64,000 nucleotides of DNA from Chryseobacterium wanjuense (lineage in GTDB: Bacteria > Bacteroidota > Bacteroidia > Flavobacteriales > Weeksellaceae): contig NZ_FOIU01000001.1 in NCBI RefSeq assembly GCF_900111495.1, positions 1,240,001-1,304,000 on the forward strand, given 5' to 3'. Positions 42,211 through 49,696 of this stretch are shown in pieces. A program made the translations under genes and the position numbers. Within the stretch, counting starts at the first letter, position 1. Every line of letters starts with the position of its first letter. Below the pieces are notes generated by a model. That model searched no databases, had not been told where the DNA came from, and saw nothing but the letters and a program-made list of their open reading frames with translations.

Positions 42211-45042
42211 ATGAGTAAATCAACAGAATATATAGAAGTTTACGGTGCACGTGAGCATAATCTTAAAAACATTAACGTAAAAATTCCGCGCAACGAATTG
42301 GTCGTTATTACAGGGCTTTCGGGAAGCGGAAAATCGTCATTGGCTTTTGATACTATTTTTGCCGAAGGGCAGCGCCGTTATATCGAAACGTTTTCTGCGT
42401 ATGCAAGACAGTTTTTGGGAGGCCTGGAACGTCCTGATGTCGATAAAATCGAAGGATTGTCACCCGTAATTGCCATCGAGCAGAAAACCACCAACAAAAA
42501 CCCGCGTTCTACCGTAGGAACCGTGACAGAACTGTACGATTTCCTTCGTCTTTTGTTCGCAAGGGTTTCAGATGCGTATTCTCAGACAACGGGGAAGAAG
42601 CTGGTAAGCTACACCGAAGATCAAATCCTTGATACGATTAAGGAAAATTATAAAGGCGAGAAAATCATGTTGATGGCGCCGGTTGTACGTTCCAGAAAAG
42701 GGCATTATCACGAGCTTTTTGTGCAGATGGCGAAGAAAGGATACGGACAGGCGAGAATTGACGGTGAATTGCAGGATATTGAATATGATTTAAAGCTCGA
42801 CCGTTACAAAACCCACGACATCGACATCGTTATCGACCGTTGGATTATCGGGGAAACAGCTTCAGAAAGCAGAATGGAAAAATCGCTCAGGACAGCGATG
42901 GAAATGGGAGAAGGACTTATCGGAATTCAAAAGCTGGGAAGCACGGATATCGAATATTTTTCTAAAAATCTGATGGATGCTGAAACAGGTCATTCATTGG
43001 CGTTGCCGGAGCCGAATACTTTTTCGTTCAACTCACCGAAAGGAAGCTGTCCGAACTGTAAAGGTCTGGGAACGATTAAAAAAATCAACACCGATTATTT
43101 TGTAGAAAACCCGAAATTATCCATTAACCAGGGTGGTTTGCTGCCTTTGGAAGATATTAAATCAAACAAATGGATTTTATCTCAGATTAAAAATATTCTC
43201 GAAATTTTCGGATTAGGATTTACAACACCTCTTCAGGATATCCCGGAAGAAGCGTTGGATTATATCTACAACGGCTGTCACAAAGAATTTAATAAAGACT
43301 TAAAATACGCAGGAATTACCAAAAAAATTAAAATCAGTTTTGATGGTCTGATTCCTTTCATGGAGGAAATTATTGAAGAAAGGGAATCCTACGAAGCTAT
43401 TTTGCTGGAAAGACATTTCACGACAGAAGAAACCTGCCCGGAATGCGGTGGAACCCGACTTCAGCCTTCAAGTTTAAGCTTTAAAATTGACGGAAAAAAT
43501 ATTGCTGAGGTGAACGGATTGAGCTTATCAGACTTGAAAGAATGGTTGGCCGACGTTAAAGATAAATTCTCAGAAAAAAATGCCATTATCGCTCATGAAA
43601 TTTTAAAGGAAATTGAAACGAGACTGCAGTTTCTGCTGGATGTCGGTTTAGATTATTTAAGTTTGAGCAGAAGTTCGAAAACGCTTTCAGGAGGGGAATC
43701 TCAGAGAATTCGTCTGGCAACACAGATCGGTTCACAGTTGGTAAACGTTCTTTATATCTTGGATGAGCCAAGTATCGGACTTCACCAAAGGGACAACGAA
43801 AGATTAATTGCTTCCTTAAAAAATCTTCGCGATATCGGAAACTCTGTGTTGGTGGTAGAGCACGACAAAGATATGATTCTGGAAGCCGATGAGGTCTTGG
43901 ATATCGGTCCGAGAGCCGGAAAATTCGGGGGAGAAATTCTTTGGCAGGGAAAACCTAAAGATTTGCTGAAAGCGGATACGATTACCGCTCAATATATTAA
44001 CGGAAAAAGAAAAATTGCCATTCCGGAAAAGAGAAGAGAAGGAAATGGTAAAAATATACTGTTAAAAGGCGCTACAGGAAACAACCTTAAAAATGTAACG
44101 CTTGATATTCCTTTGGGAAAATTGGTTGTGGTTTCAGGGATTTCGGGAAGCGGAAAATCTTCTTTGATTAACGGAACTTTGTATCCGATTCTGAACAAAC
44201 ACTTCTACAGAGCCGTTCAGGAACCTTTACCTTACAAAAAAATAGAAGGACTTGATAATATTGATAAAATTGTAGACGTAGACCAAACGCCAATCGGAAG
44301 AACGCCTCGTTCGAATCCTGCGACTTATACAGGAATGTTTACAGATATCAGAAATCTTTTTGCCGAATTGCCGGAAAGTAAGATTCGTGGCTACAAACCG
44401 GGAAGATTCTCTTTCAACGTAAAGGGCGGAAGATGCGAAACCTGTCAGGGAGGCGGTTTGAAGGTTATTGAAATGAATTTCTTGCCGGATGTTTACGTTC
44501 ACTGTGAAACCTGCAACGGAAAGCGTTTCAACAGAGAAACTCTGGAGGTTCGTTATAAAGGAAAATCGATTTCCGATGTGTTGGATATGACGATCGATGA
44601 AGCGGTAGAGTTTTTCCAGCCGATTCCTAAAATTTTTGCCAGAGTAAAGACTTTACAGGATGTTGGTTTGGGATATATCACATTGGGACAACAGTCGACA
44701 ACGCTTTCGGGTGGAGAAGCTCAGCGTATTAAATTAGCAACAGAATTAGCAAAAAGACAAACCGGAAATACCTTATACATTCTCGATGAACCGACAACCG
44801 GACTTCACTTTGAAGACGTGAAAATCCTGATGGATGCCATCAATAAACTGGTCGAACTGGGAAATTCATTCATCATTATCGAACATAATATGGATGTGAT
44901 AAAACTGGCCGATCACATCATCGACGTCGGTCCCGAAGGAGGAAAACACGGAGGACAGATCATAGCGCAGGGAACTCCTGAGGAAATTGTGAAGTCTAAG
45001 AAGAGCTTGACGGGGAAGTTTTTGAAGAGGGAATTGGAGTAA
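42211..45042 (+). CDS. uvrA: Excinuclease ABC subunit A
   Basis: DNA-damage recognition ATPase of nucleotide excision repair. The frame opens at 42115, but the family start is [21 protein letters not shown] at 42211, giving 943 residues, the usual length. Two ABC ATPase modules are visible. Walker [10 protein letters not shown] is near residue 35 and GISGSGKSS near residue 645. Signatures [16 protein letters not shown] (about 490) and [16 protein letters not shown] (about 832) follow. Zinc-finger cysteines appear in CPNCKGLG (about 280), CPECGGTRL (about 409) and CETCQGGG...CETCNGKRF (about 743-770). All complete; monocistronic or with the small gene 12 bases downstream. Confidence 0.98.
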   Translation: MSKSTEYIEVYGAREHNLKNINVKIPRNELVVITGLSGSGKSSLAFDTIFAEGQRRYIETFSAYARQFLGGLERPDVDKIEGLSPVIAIEQKTTNKNPRSTVGTVTELYDFLRLLFARVSDAYSQTTGKKLVSYTEDQILDTIKENYKGEKIMLMAPVVRSRKGHYHELFVQMAKKGYGQARIDGELQDIEYDLKLDRYKTHDIDIVIDRWIIGETASESRMEKSLRTAMEMGEGLIGIQKLGSTDIEYFSKNLMDAETGHSLALPEPNTFSFNSPKGSCPNCKGLGTIKKINTDYFVENPKLSINQGGLLPLEDIKSNKWILSQIKNILEIFGLGFTTPLQDIPEEALDYIYNGCHKEFNKDLKYAGITKKIKISFDGLIPFMEEIIEERESYEAILLERHFTTEETCPECGGTRLQPSSLSFKIDGKNIAEVNGLSLSDLKEWLADVKDKFSEKNAIIAHEILKEIETRLQFLLDVGLDYLSLSRSSKTLSGGESQRIRLATQIGSQLVNVLYILDEPSIGLHQRDNERLIASLKNLRDIGNSVLVVEHDKDMILEADEVLDIGPRAGKFGGEILWQGKPKDLLKADTITAQYINGKRKIAIPEKRREGNGKNILLKGATGNNLKNVTLDIPLGKLVVVSGISGSGKSSLINGTLYPILNKHFYRAVQEPLPYKKIEGLDNIDKIVDVDQTPIGRTPRSNPATYTGMFTDIRNLFAELPESKIRGYKPGRFSFNVKGGRCETCQGGGLKVIEMNFLPDVYVHCETCNGKRFNRETLEVRYKGKSISDVLDMTIDEAVEFFQPIPKIFARVKTLQDVGLGYITLGQQSTTLSGGEAQRIKLATELAKRQTGNTLYILDEPTTGLHFEDVKILMDAINKLVELGNSFIIIEHNMDVIKLADHIIDVGPEGGKHGGQIIAQGTPEEIVKSKKSLTGKFLKRELE

Positions 45043-45053
45043 ATTTTTAATAT

Positions 45054-45653
45054 ATGAACACATTAGCACAAAAAGATGGAAGAAATTCAAAATATTTTGA
45101 AATTCAGGAAGATGGAGTTTTTGTAAAAAACAATTTTGCAAAAGAAATAAATGAGTATAAAGTTTATTTTCAAGATATTCAGTATGATGAAACTGTATTT
45201 AGAAAAAAGAAAGATCCTGTATTAATTGGAATAGTTATTTCTATGATATTTAATTCGATATTGTTTACAATCGTTATTAACGAAAGTTATGAGCTTTCTT
45301 ATTCATTAGGAATGATCGTTTTTGTCATTGCACTGATTCCTTCCTTAATTGTAACTGCTTTATGTAATAATGAGTTCAAAAGGGAAAATTCTAAAAGTCT
45401 TACAGCTTCTAAACCACTTGTTTTTTCTTATGCGAAAAAAGAGATGAAAGAAGTTGATGATTTTATTTCAAATATAAAGGAAAGTAAAAAGCAATTTTTT
45501 TTAAAAGCTTATTATAAAGTTGATAATTTAATTCCGGTTCATGTACAAATCAGTAGAATTCATTGGCTTTATGAAAGTAATTATATCAATGAAAGTGATG
45601 CGAAATTTATTATTGATGAATTAGAAAGCAAAAGAATTATCGAAGGTTTATAA
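45054..45653 (+). CDS. Membrane protein of unknown function
   Basis: 199 residues. The N-terminal cytoplasmic part (about 1-58) contains ILxDGVFVKNNFAKEINEYKVYFQDIQYDET-like strands reminiscent of a PH-like fold; this is weak. Two membrane segments follow (about 62-80, LIGIVISMIFNSILFTIVI, and 90-110, LGMIVFVIALIPSLIVTAL). A charged C-terminal half includes VHVQISRIHWLYESNYINESDAKFIIDELE, similar in spacing to a short SHOCT-like helical end. No catalytic motif. It starts 12 bases after uvrA and ends at a clear terminator. Confidence 0.65.
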   Translation: MNTLAQKDGRNSKYFEIQEDGVFVKNNFAKEINEYKVYFQDIQYDETVFRKKKDPVLIGIVISMIFNSILFTIVINESYELSYSLGMIVFVIALIPSLIVTALCNNEFKRENSKSLTASKPLVFSYAKKEMKEVDDFISNIKESKKQFFLKAYYKVDNLIPVHVQISRIHWLYESNYINESDAKFIIDELESKRIIEGL

Positions 45654-45665
45654 TTTAAAATACGC

Positions 45666-45694
45666 GGCTAAACTTAAATAGTTTAGCCTTTTTT
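45666..45694 (+). terminator. Rho-independent terminator
   Basis: GGCTAAACT / AGTTTAGCC perfect 9-bp stem, TAAAT loop, T6. Confidence 0.92.
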
Positions 45695-45825
45695 ATGCCC
45701 AATTTCCACTTCCAATGTTAAATTTTCAAAAATTTTAAAATTTTATCTATCTGAAAATCAATAGTTTGAATTCCAATGTTAACTCAATGTTAACTGTATG
45801 TAAAATTATTGTAAATTATTTTATA

Positions 45826-45833
45826 TATCTTTG
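45826..45833 (+). promoter_or_regulatory. -7 element TATCTTTG for the TonB-fold-like gene
   Basis: Exact TAnnTTTG match about 50 bases before ATG 45883. Confidence 0.55.
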
Positions 45834-45882
45834 GTAAAGAAATAGTAAATAAGTTTAATATAACATTTAAAACCAAAGAGTT

Positions 45883-46284
45883 ATGAAAAATAAAGTTCAA
45901 ATATTTATCGCTTCAATTTTCGTTTGTGGATGTATGGCTGTTGTGAATACTGCTAAAGCACAAACTTCAAATAATATGATTCAGGAAGTTCAGTTGAATA
46001 AAAATGATGCTTTCAATGAAATCAGAAATTTATTAATGGCTAACTTCGATTTCACCAATTCAGATTACAAACAAGGTGTTGTAAACTCGGAAGTGAAATT
46101 TGATATTGCAGAAAACGGAAAGATCGTAAACGTTCATTCTAAAGGCGACTGCAAAAATGTAAGTAAAGAAATTGAAAAAGTATTAAGCAGCCTTCAATAC
46201 AGAGTAGACAGCAAAAAAATCAACCAGAATATGATTGCTTCTACCTATGTAATGCCCGTAAGAGTGGATATCAACAACAGATAA
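45883..46284 (+). CDS. Exported small protein with TonB-C-like fold pattern
   Basis: 133 residues. A signal peptide covers 1 to about 27 (VNTAKAQ). The mature part has the strand-helix-strand pattern of TonB C-terminal domains: GVVNSEVKFDIAENGKIVNVHSKGDCKNVSKEIEKVLSSLQYRV (about 65-108), then STYVMPVRVDINN. Bacteroidota have many small periplasmic or secreted proteins with this pattern that are not energy transducers; there is no membrane anchor or proline-rich linker here. Function unknown. It has its own TATCTTTG promoter and a terminator at 46307-46339. Confidence 0.7.
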   Translation: MKNKVQIFIASIFVCGCMAVVNTAKAQTSNNMIQEVQLNKNDAFNEIRNLLMANFDFTNSDYKQGVVNSEVKFDIAENGKIVNVHSKGDCKNVSKEIEKVLSSLQYRVDSKKINQNMIASTYVMPVRVDINNR

Positions 46285-46306
46285 TATTCATAAAATCTTT
46301 TATATC

Positions 46307-46339
46307 AAAACCATGCAGATTTCTGTGTGGTTTTTTATT
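46307..46339 (+). terminator. Rho-independent terminator
   Basis: AAACCATGCAG / CTGTGTGGTTT stem with two G-U pairs, T6. Confidence 0.75.
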
Positions 46340-46383
46340 AAAAGTGTAAATCGTGAAAAAATTAAATGTAAAATTGTAATAAT

Positions 46384-46398
46384 TGATAATGATTTTCG
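46384..46398 (+). promoter_or_regulatory. Fur-box-like sequence before the GG-leader peptide gene
   Basis: TGATAATGATTTTCG matches the 7-1-7 Fur consensus TGATAATnATTATCA at 12 of 14 defined positions. It lies about 32 bases before ATG 46430. Iron control is a hypothesis. Confidence 0.35.
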
Positions 46399-46429
46399 TT
46401 TTAAATTTAATCAGCAAAATTAAAACGAT

Positions 46430-46564
46430 ATGAAAAACTTAAAAAAACTTAACAAAGAGGAACTGAAGGCAGTAAACGGAGGTGCTCCGAAAAAATACTG
46501 CGTGTATTGCGAATGGATGAATGCTGTCGTATGCAGCGAAATTCCAATTTCTCAATGTCCTTAA
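46430..46564 (+). CDS. GG-leader, four-cysteine bacteriocin-like peptide
   Basis: A 44-codon gene. The leader MKNLKKLNKEELKAVNGG (residues 1-18) ends in a double glycine and has the LKKLxKEELKxVxGG pattern of peptides processed by C39-type peptidase/ABC exporters; I recall near-identical leaders on Chryseobacterium proteins named bacteriocin-like. The predicted mature part is 26 residues (19-44), with cysteines at 24, 27, 36 and 43 (CVYC then two single Cys), so it may be disulfide-linked or modified. A terminator follows within 10 bases. No modification enzyme, exporter or immunity gene is adjacent. Activity is not known. Confidence 0.8.
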   Translation: MKNLKKLNKEELKAVNGGAPKKYCVYCEWMNAVVCSEIPISQCP

Positions 46565-46571
46565 AAAAGTA

Positions 46572-46598
46572 AAGCCGCTTCAGTGAGCGGCTTTTTTT
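46572..46598. terminator. Bidirectional hairpin terminator
   Basis: AAGCCGCT / AGCGGCTT stem followed by T7, between the GG-leader gene and the convergent lipoprotein gene. Confidence 0.88.
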
Positions 46599-46605
46599 AT
46601 TTCTT

Positions 46606-47133
46606 TTAATTACTTTCTTTCGAATATTTAATAAAACTTTCAAGAGTAGATTTGAGGTTTGAATCTTTATTATAAATTACATTTTCAATCTTCCATCCGT
46701 CTTTATTAATTAAAGTTATTTTAACATGCTGTGTTAATTTGGGATCATTTTCATAATAAAACTCTGTAAATACTTCCGCGGTACTACCGTTTACGTTTAT
46801 TTTTTTTATTTTGAATTCCGTAGCTGTATCTTGCAGGTTTGTCATCAGATAAGAAACCAACATTCGGGGCATATCTGTAGGATGATCACTCTTCTTTATT
46901 TTTTCGGTATCGGCAATTGTTATTTTTGTGCATTCATTAAGCAGTTTCTCCAATTCAGTTGAAAACAAATCTTTTGGAGGAGTGTATCGGTCATTGGATC
47001 TATCCAAAGTATACAATGCATTTACTTTTTTTGTGATTTCTGCTTTTGCTTCCTGATCTTTAGGGCGGTTTTGGTTTTTTATACAACCCGTAAAAAGTAA
47101 AAATACACTTAGCAGGAGAAATAAATTTTTCAT
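46606..47133 (-). CDS. Lipoprotein, DUF3828-like (tentative)
   Basis: 175 residues. The lipoprotein signal ends LLFTGC (Cys17). The mature region is one small alpha/beta domain with NECTKITIADTEKIKKSDHPTDMPRMLV and a C-terminal sheet (VNGSTAEVFTEFYYENDPKLTQHVKITLINKDGWKIENVIYN) of the NTF2-like kind found in DUF3828 proteins. The assignment is by pattern only. Minus strand, converging on the GG-leader gene with a shared terminator; 127 bases separate its start from the DUF421 gene on the other strand. An immunity role for the peptide is possible but unsupported. Confidence 0.7.
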   Translation of the reverse strand: MKNLFLLLSVFLLFTGCIKNQNRPKDQEAKAEITKKVNALYTLDRSNDRYTPPKDLFSTELEKLLNECTKITIADTEKIKKSDHPTDMPRMLVSYLMTNLQDTATEFKIKKINVNGSTAEVFTEFYYENDPKLTQHVKITLINKDGWKIENVIYNKDSNLKSTLESFIKYSKESN

Positions 47134-47234
47134 AAAATGTGTTGTTTTAATGTTCAGGTGTAGATTGTCAAAACGTATGCCAGAACTTAATCTTTTCAGA
47201 CATAAATAATTATTCGTGCAAAATAAAAATTTAA

Positions 47235-47242
47235 TACATTTG
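47235..47242 (+). promoter_or_regulatory. -7 element TACATTTG for the DUF421 gene
   Basis: Exact TAnnTTTG match, 18 bases before GTG 47261. Confidence 0.6.
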
Positions 47243-47260
47243 ATAGTATAAAAAACTCTT

Positions 47261-47773
47261 GTGAATCCGATTCTTGATGTAGTGCTCCGCTCACTTTGCG
47301 TTTATCTTTTTATGGTGATTGCTATTCGTATTTTTGGTAAAAACCAGCTTTCCCAGCTCAATGCAGGGGATGTGGTTTTGTTGTTGCTGATTTCAAATGC
47401 GGTTCAGAACGCCATGGTTGGTCCCGATACATCGCTTCAAGGCGGTTTGATCGCGGCTTTGGTTCTTTTTATCGCCAATTTTATTGTTAAAAGATTTATG
47501 TTTTCCAATCGTAAATTCGAAACCCTTCTTGAAGATGACCCTGTTATTTTAGTGAGAGACGGAAAAGTGGATGAAATGGCTTTAGATAAAGTTAAAATCA
47601 GTAAAAACGAACTGGAAGAAGCCATCCGGGAACATGGGGTCGACAGTATCGAAAATGTAAAATTATCCATTCTTGAAGTAGATGGAAATATAAGCGTGAT
47701 TTCTGAAGACGAAAATAATAAGCAAACGCATTATTCCAGAATTAAAAGAAAGTACAAACGAAAATATCATTAA
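47261..47773 (+). CDS. DUF421 (YetF-type) membrane protein
   Basis: Function unknown. The start codon is GTG, supported by a TACATTTG element 18 bases upstream and by the N-terminal pattern MNPILDVVLRSLCVYLFMVIAIRIFGKNQLSQLNAGDVVLLLLISNAVQNAM, the membrane region of the YetF/YcaP group. There are two or three hydrophobic segments (about 7-22, 37-50, 61-78). The cytoplasmic DUF421 domain follows, with DPVILVRDGKVDEMALDKVKISKNELEEAIREHG (about 97-130). The chain is 170 residues, near the short form of the family. An acetyltransferase gene begins 6 bases later, a likely operon. Confidence 0.88.
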   Translation: MNPILDVVLRSLCVYLFMVIAIRIFGKNQLSQLNAGDVVLLLLISNAVQNAMVGPDTSLQGGLIAALVLFIANFIVKRFMFSNRKFETLLEDDPVILVRDGKVDEMALDKVKISKNELEEAIREHGVDSIENVKLSILEVDGNISVISEDENNKQTHYSRIKRKYKRKYH

Positions 47774-47779
47774 AATACA

Positions 47780-48274
47780 ATGAATTACGAACTTAGAGAA
47801 ATGCTTCCCGGTGATGAAACCAGGGTTTTAGAAATTTACAGACAGGGTGTAGATGGCGGAATGGCTACTTTCGAAACAACAATTCCCACCGCCGAAGCCT
47901 GGAATATGGAATATTTCAACGACTGCCGCTGGATTCTGGAAAACGAAAACAATGAGGTCGTTGGCTGGTGCGCACTGAAACCCGTAAGCAAAAGAGAATG
48001 CTATAAAGGAGTGGCAGAAGTGAGCATTTATTTTGATAATAATTATCAGGGTAAGGGTTTGGGTTCGGTTTTACTTAAAAAGATGATTTTGGATAGCGAA
48101 AACCACGGATTCTGGACTTTACAGGCAAATATATTCATGGAAAACGAAGTATCGCTGAAATTTCATCAGAAAAACGGTTTCAGAACGGTAGGAATTCGGA
48201 AAAAATTAGCCAAACTCAACGGACAGTGGAAAGATATTATTTTACTTGAAAAAAGAAGCGAAATGATTTCCTGA
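47780..48274 (+). CDS. GNAT family N-acetyltransferase, phosphinothricin-acetyltransferase-like
   Basis: Acetyl-CoA-dependent acetyltransferase, 164 residues. It begins ELREMLPGDETRVLEIYRQGVDGGMATFETTIPT, a pattern of the PAT/MnaT group (GVxxGxATFET). The acetyl-CoA loop region reads VSIYFDNNYQGKGLGSVLLKKMI (about 76-98, QGKGLG being the Q/RxxGxG/A motif). The ending FHQKNGFRTVGIRKKLAKLNGQWKDIILLEKR is typical of this branch. Family members acetylate phosphinothricin, methionine sulfoximine or similar amino-acid analogues; the actual substrate is open. Cytoplasmic. Confidence 0.88.
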   Translation: MNYELREMLPGDETRVLEIYRQGVDGGMATFETTIPTAEAWNMEYFNDCRWILENENNEVVGWCALKPVSKRECYKGVAEVSIYFDNNYQGKGLGSVLLKKMILDSENHGFWTLQANIFMENEVSLKFHQKNGFRTVGIRKKLAKLNGQWKDIILLEKRSEMIS

Positions 48275-48382
48275 AATCAGAAAAAATAATAAAATTTCTT
48301 AAAAATTTCTAAGAGTTTAAGAATAAAGCATTATTGGCATTAGTATTGTAATTTTTTGTACTTAATTGAAATTTATTTGAGT

Positions 48383-48655
48383 ATGAAAATTCTAACTAAA
48401 GTAATAGGACTTTTCTTAATGGTCTTTTCCTTTGCTTATTCTCAGGCGGCACCTATTCAAAAACACCATCATCATGGTCCGAAACATCATTATCACAGAT
48501 CGCACAGACCCCACTACAGAGAGGTTTATAGCTATCACAGACCTGTAAAACATTATTACAAAAGACATTATTACAGACCTGTAAGACATCGATATTATGC
48601 TCACAGACCCTACCGTGTTTATCATAGCAGACCGGTAGTTATTGTAAATTTATAA
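48383..48655 (+). CDS. Small exported His/Tyr/Arg-rich protein
   Basis: 90 residues from ATG 48383 (a longer frame begins at 48356 without signal-peptide character). The signal peptide MKILTKVIGLFLMVFSFAYSQ is followed by a mature region dominated by His, Tyr, Arg and Pro (KHHHHGPKHHYHRSH near residues 27-41, then repeated HYYxRPxxHR motifs). No fold is recognised. The composition suggests metal or polyanion binding; that is inference. It is followed by a terminator and then another His-rich gene. Confidence 0.7.
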   Translation: MKILTKVIGLFLMVFSFAYSQAAPIQKHHHHGPKHHYHRSHRPHYREVYSYHRPVKHYYKRHYYRPVRHRYYAHRPYRVYHSRPVVIVNL

Positions 48656-48659
48656 AGTA

Positions 48660-48688
48660 AGGCACTGAGATTTTCAGTGCTTTTTTAT
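48660..48688 (+). terminator. Rho-independent terminator
   Basis: GCACTGA / TCAGTGC stem, T6. Confidence 0.85.
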
Positions 48689-48811
48689 TTTTAATTCAAT
48701 AACCTTAAACACAAACTTTTAAACCCAATGCCTCAAAAATTGTCAAACTCTCTAATTCATTTTGGCATTAACATTGATATTTTACACAATGAAATTTGAA
48801 AAAGAGAAAAA

Positions 48812-48997
48812 ATGAAAGGTTTGATGAAAATTGTCGGAGTCACGACGGTAATGTTGATGCTGACTTCATGTATTGTCCATGAGCATCACGGAAGAAGAGG
48901 ATTACCTCCGGGACATGCGAAAAGAGTGTATATCTATGAGAAAAGAGGACATGGCCACGGCCACGGACATCATAGAGGTCACGGACATCACAGATGA
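48812..48997 (+). CDS. Tiny His/Gly-rich lipoprotein
   Basis: 61 residues. The lipoprotein signal ends MLTSC (Cys20). The mature 42 residues are His/Gly/Arg-rich (VHEHHGRRGLPPGHAKR, later GHGHGHGHHRGHGHHR at the C-terminus). It is similar in style to the preceding exported His-rich protein but without clear homology. Likely periplasm-facing; metal binding is plausible but not shown. It has its own terminator at 49015-49042. Confidence 0.7.
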   Translation: MKGLMKIVGVTTVMLMLTSCIVHEHHGRRGLPPGHAKRVYIYEKRGHGHGHGHHRGHGHHR

Positions 48998-49014
48998 AAT
49001 TGAGAAAAAAAATA

Positions 49015-49042
49015 AAAAGCCCTGAAAAATACAGGGCTTTTG
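49015..49042. terminator. Rho-independent terminator
   Basis: AAAGCCCTG / CAGGGCTTT perfect stem, then TTTTGT. Confidence 0.88.
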
Positions 49043-49139
49043 TCTTATATTTTTTTAATGAAAATGACACCAATATTTTCAAAAATAAAAGCATCAAATT
49101 ATTATAAAAATCAAGAAAAAACATCCCAAGCGAAGCAAA

Positions 49140-49230
49140 ACAAGCCTTAGCCTAAAACCCGAAACCCAGAACTCCAAACCCAGAACCTAAAACTCCAAAC
49201 CTCGAATCCCGCATCCCGAACCTCGAATCC
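49140..49230. repeat. Direct word repeats of the CCCAGAACTCCAAA type
   Basis: Degenerate tandem words (AACCCGAAACCCAGAACTCC, CCCAGAACCTAAAACTCC, CCTCGAATCCCGCATCCCG) run up to the stop of the DUF4286 gene. Non-coding spacer material. Confidence 0.6.
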
Positions 49231-49233
49231 CCC

Positions 49234-49548
49234 TTACATCCTCGACCTCTTCGGATTTAAATACGTATTGAAGATCATCACGTCTTGTCCGAATTTCTTT
49301 TCAATCCGTTCGGCGATATTTAGCATTTCGCTTTTGATGAAATCTTCTCTCAGCTCATCATTATCAAAAATTAAAAGAAGGTTATAGTTTTTTCCTTCTT
49401 CAATATAATCGCTGTGAACTTCAGAAAGGATATATTTGTTGACATCCATTAAATTTTCAGTCATTAAAACCAATGTTTCGTCAATATAATTTTCCCATTC
49501 TTCAATATTATTTTTCGTGCAGTGGAAAGTTATACTTAATACGCTCAT
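49234..49548 (-). CDS. DUF4286 family protein
   Basis: Cytoplasmic protein of unknown function, 104 residues, ferredoxin-like alpha/beta pattern: MSVLSITFHCTKNNIEEWENYI, a helix with LVLMTENLMDVNKYILSEVHSDYIEEGKNYNLLLIF (about 26-62), and VMIFNTYLNPKRSRM at the C-terminus. The ending FxTYLNP is the characteristic one for DUF4286. Minus strand, divergent from gyrA with a 148-base gap that presumably carries both promoters. Confidence 0.85.
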   Translation of the reverse strand: MSVLSITFHCTKNNIEEWENYIDETLVLMTENLMDVNKYILSEVHSDYIEEGKNYNLLLIFDNDELREDFIKSEMLNIAERIEKKFGQDVMIFNTYLNPKRSRM

Positions 49549-49696
49549 ATTTTATGATTTTTTAAGATTTTGTGGATAAATTGTACCACAAAAATCGGCA
49601 AATTTTTCGTAAATTAGCCCGTTAATAAAATTTCGAAAAGAATAATTTTCAGACATACAGCTAAGGGTCTGACTATCATTATAATAAAATTTGTTT

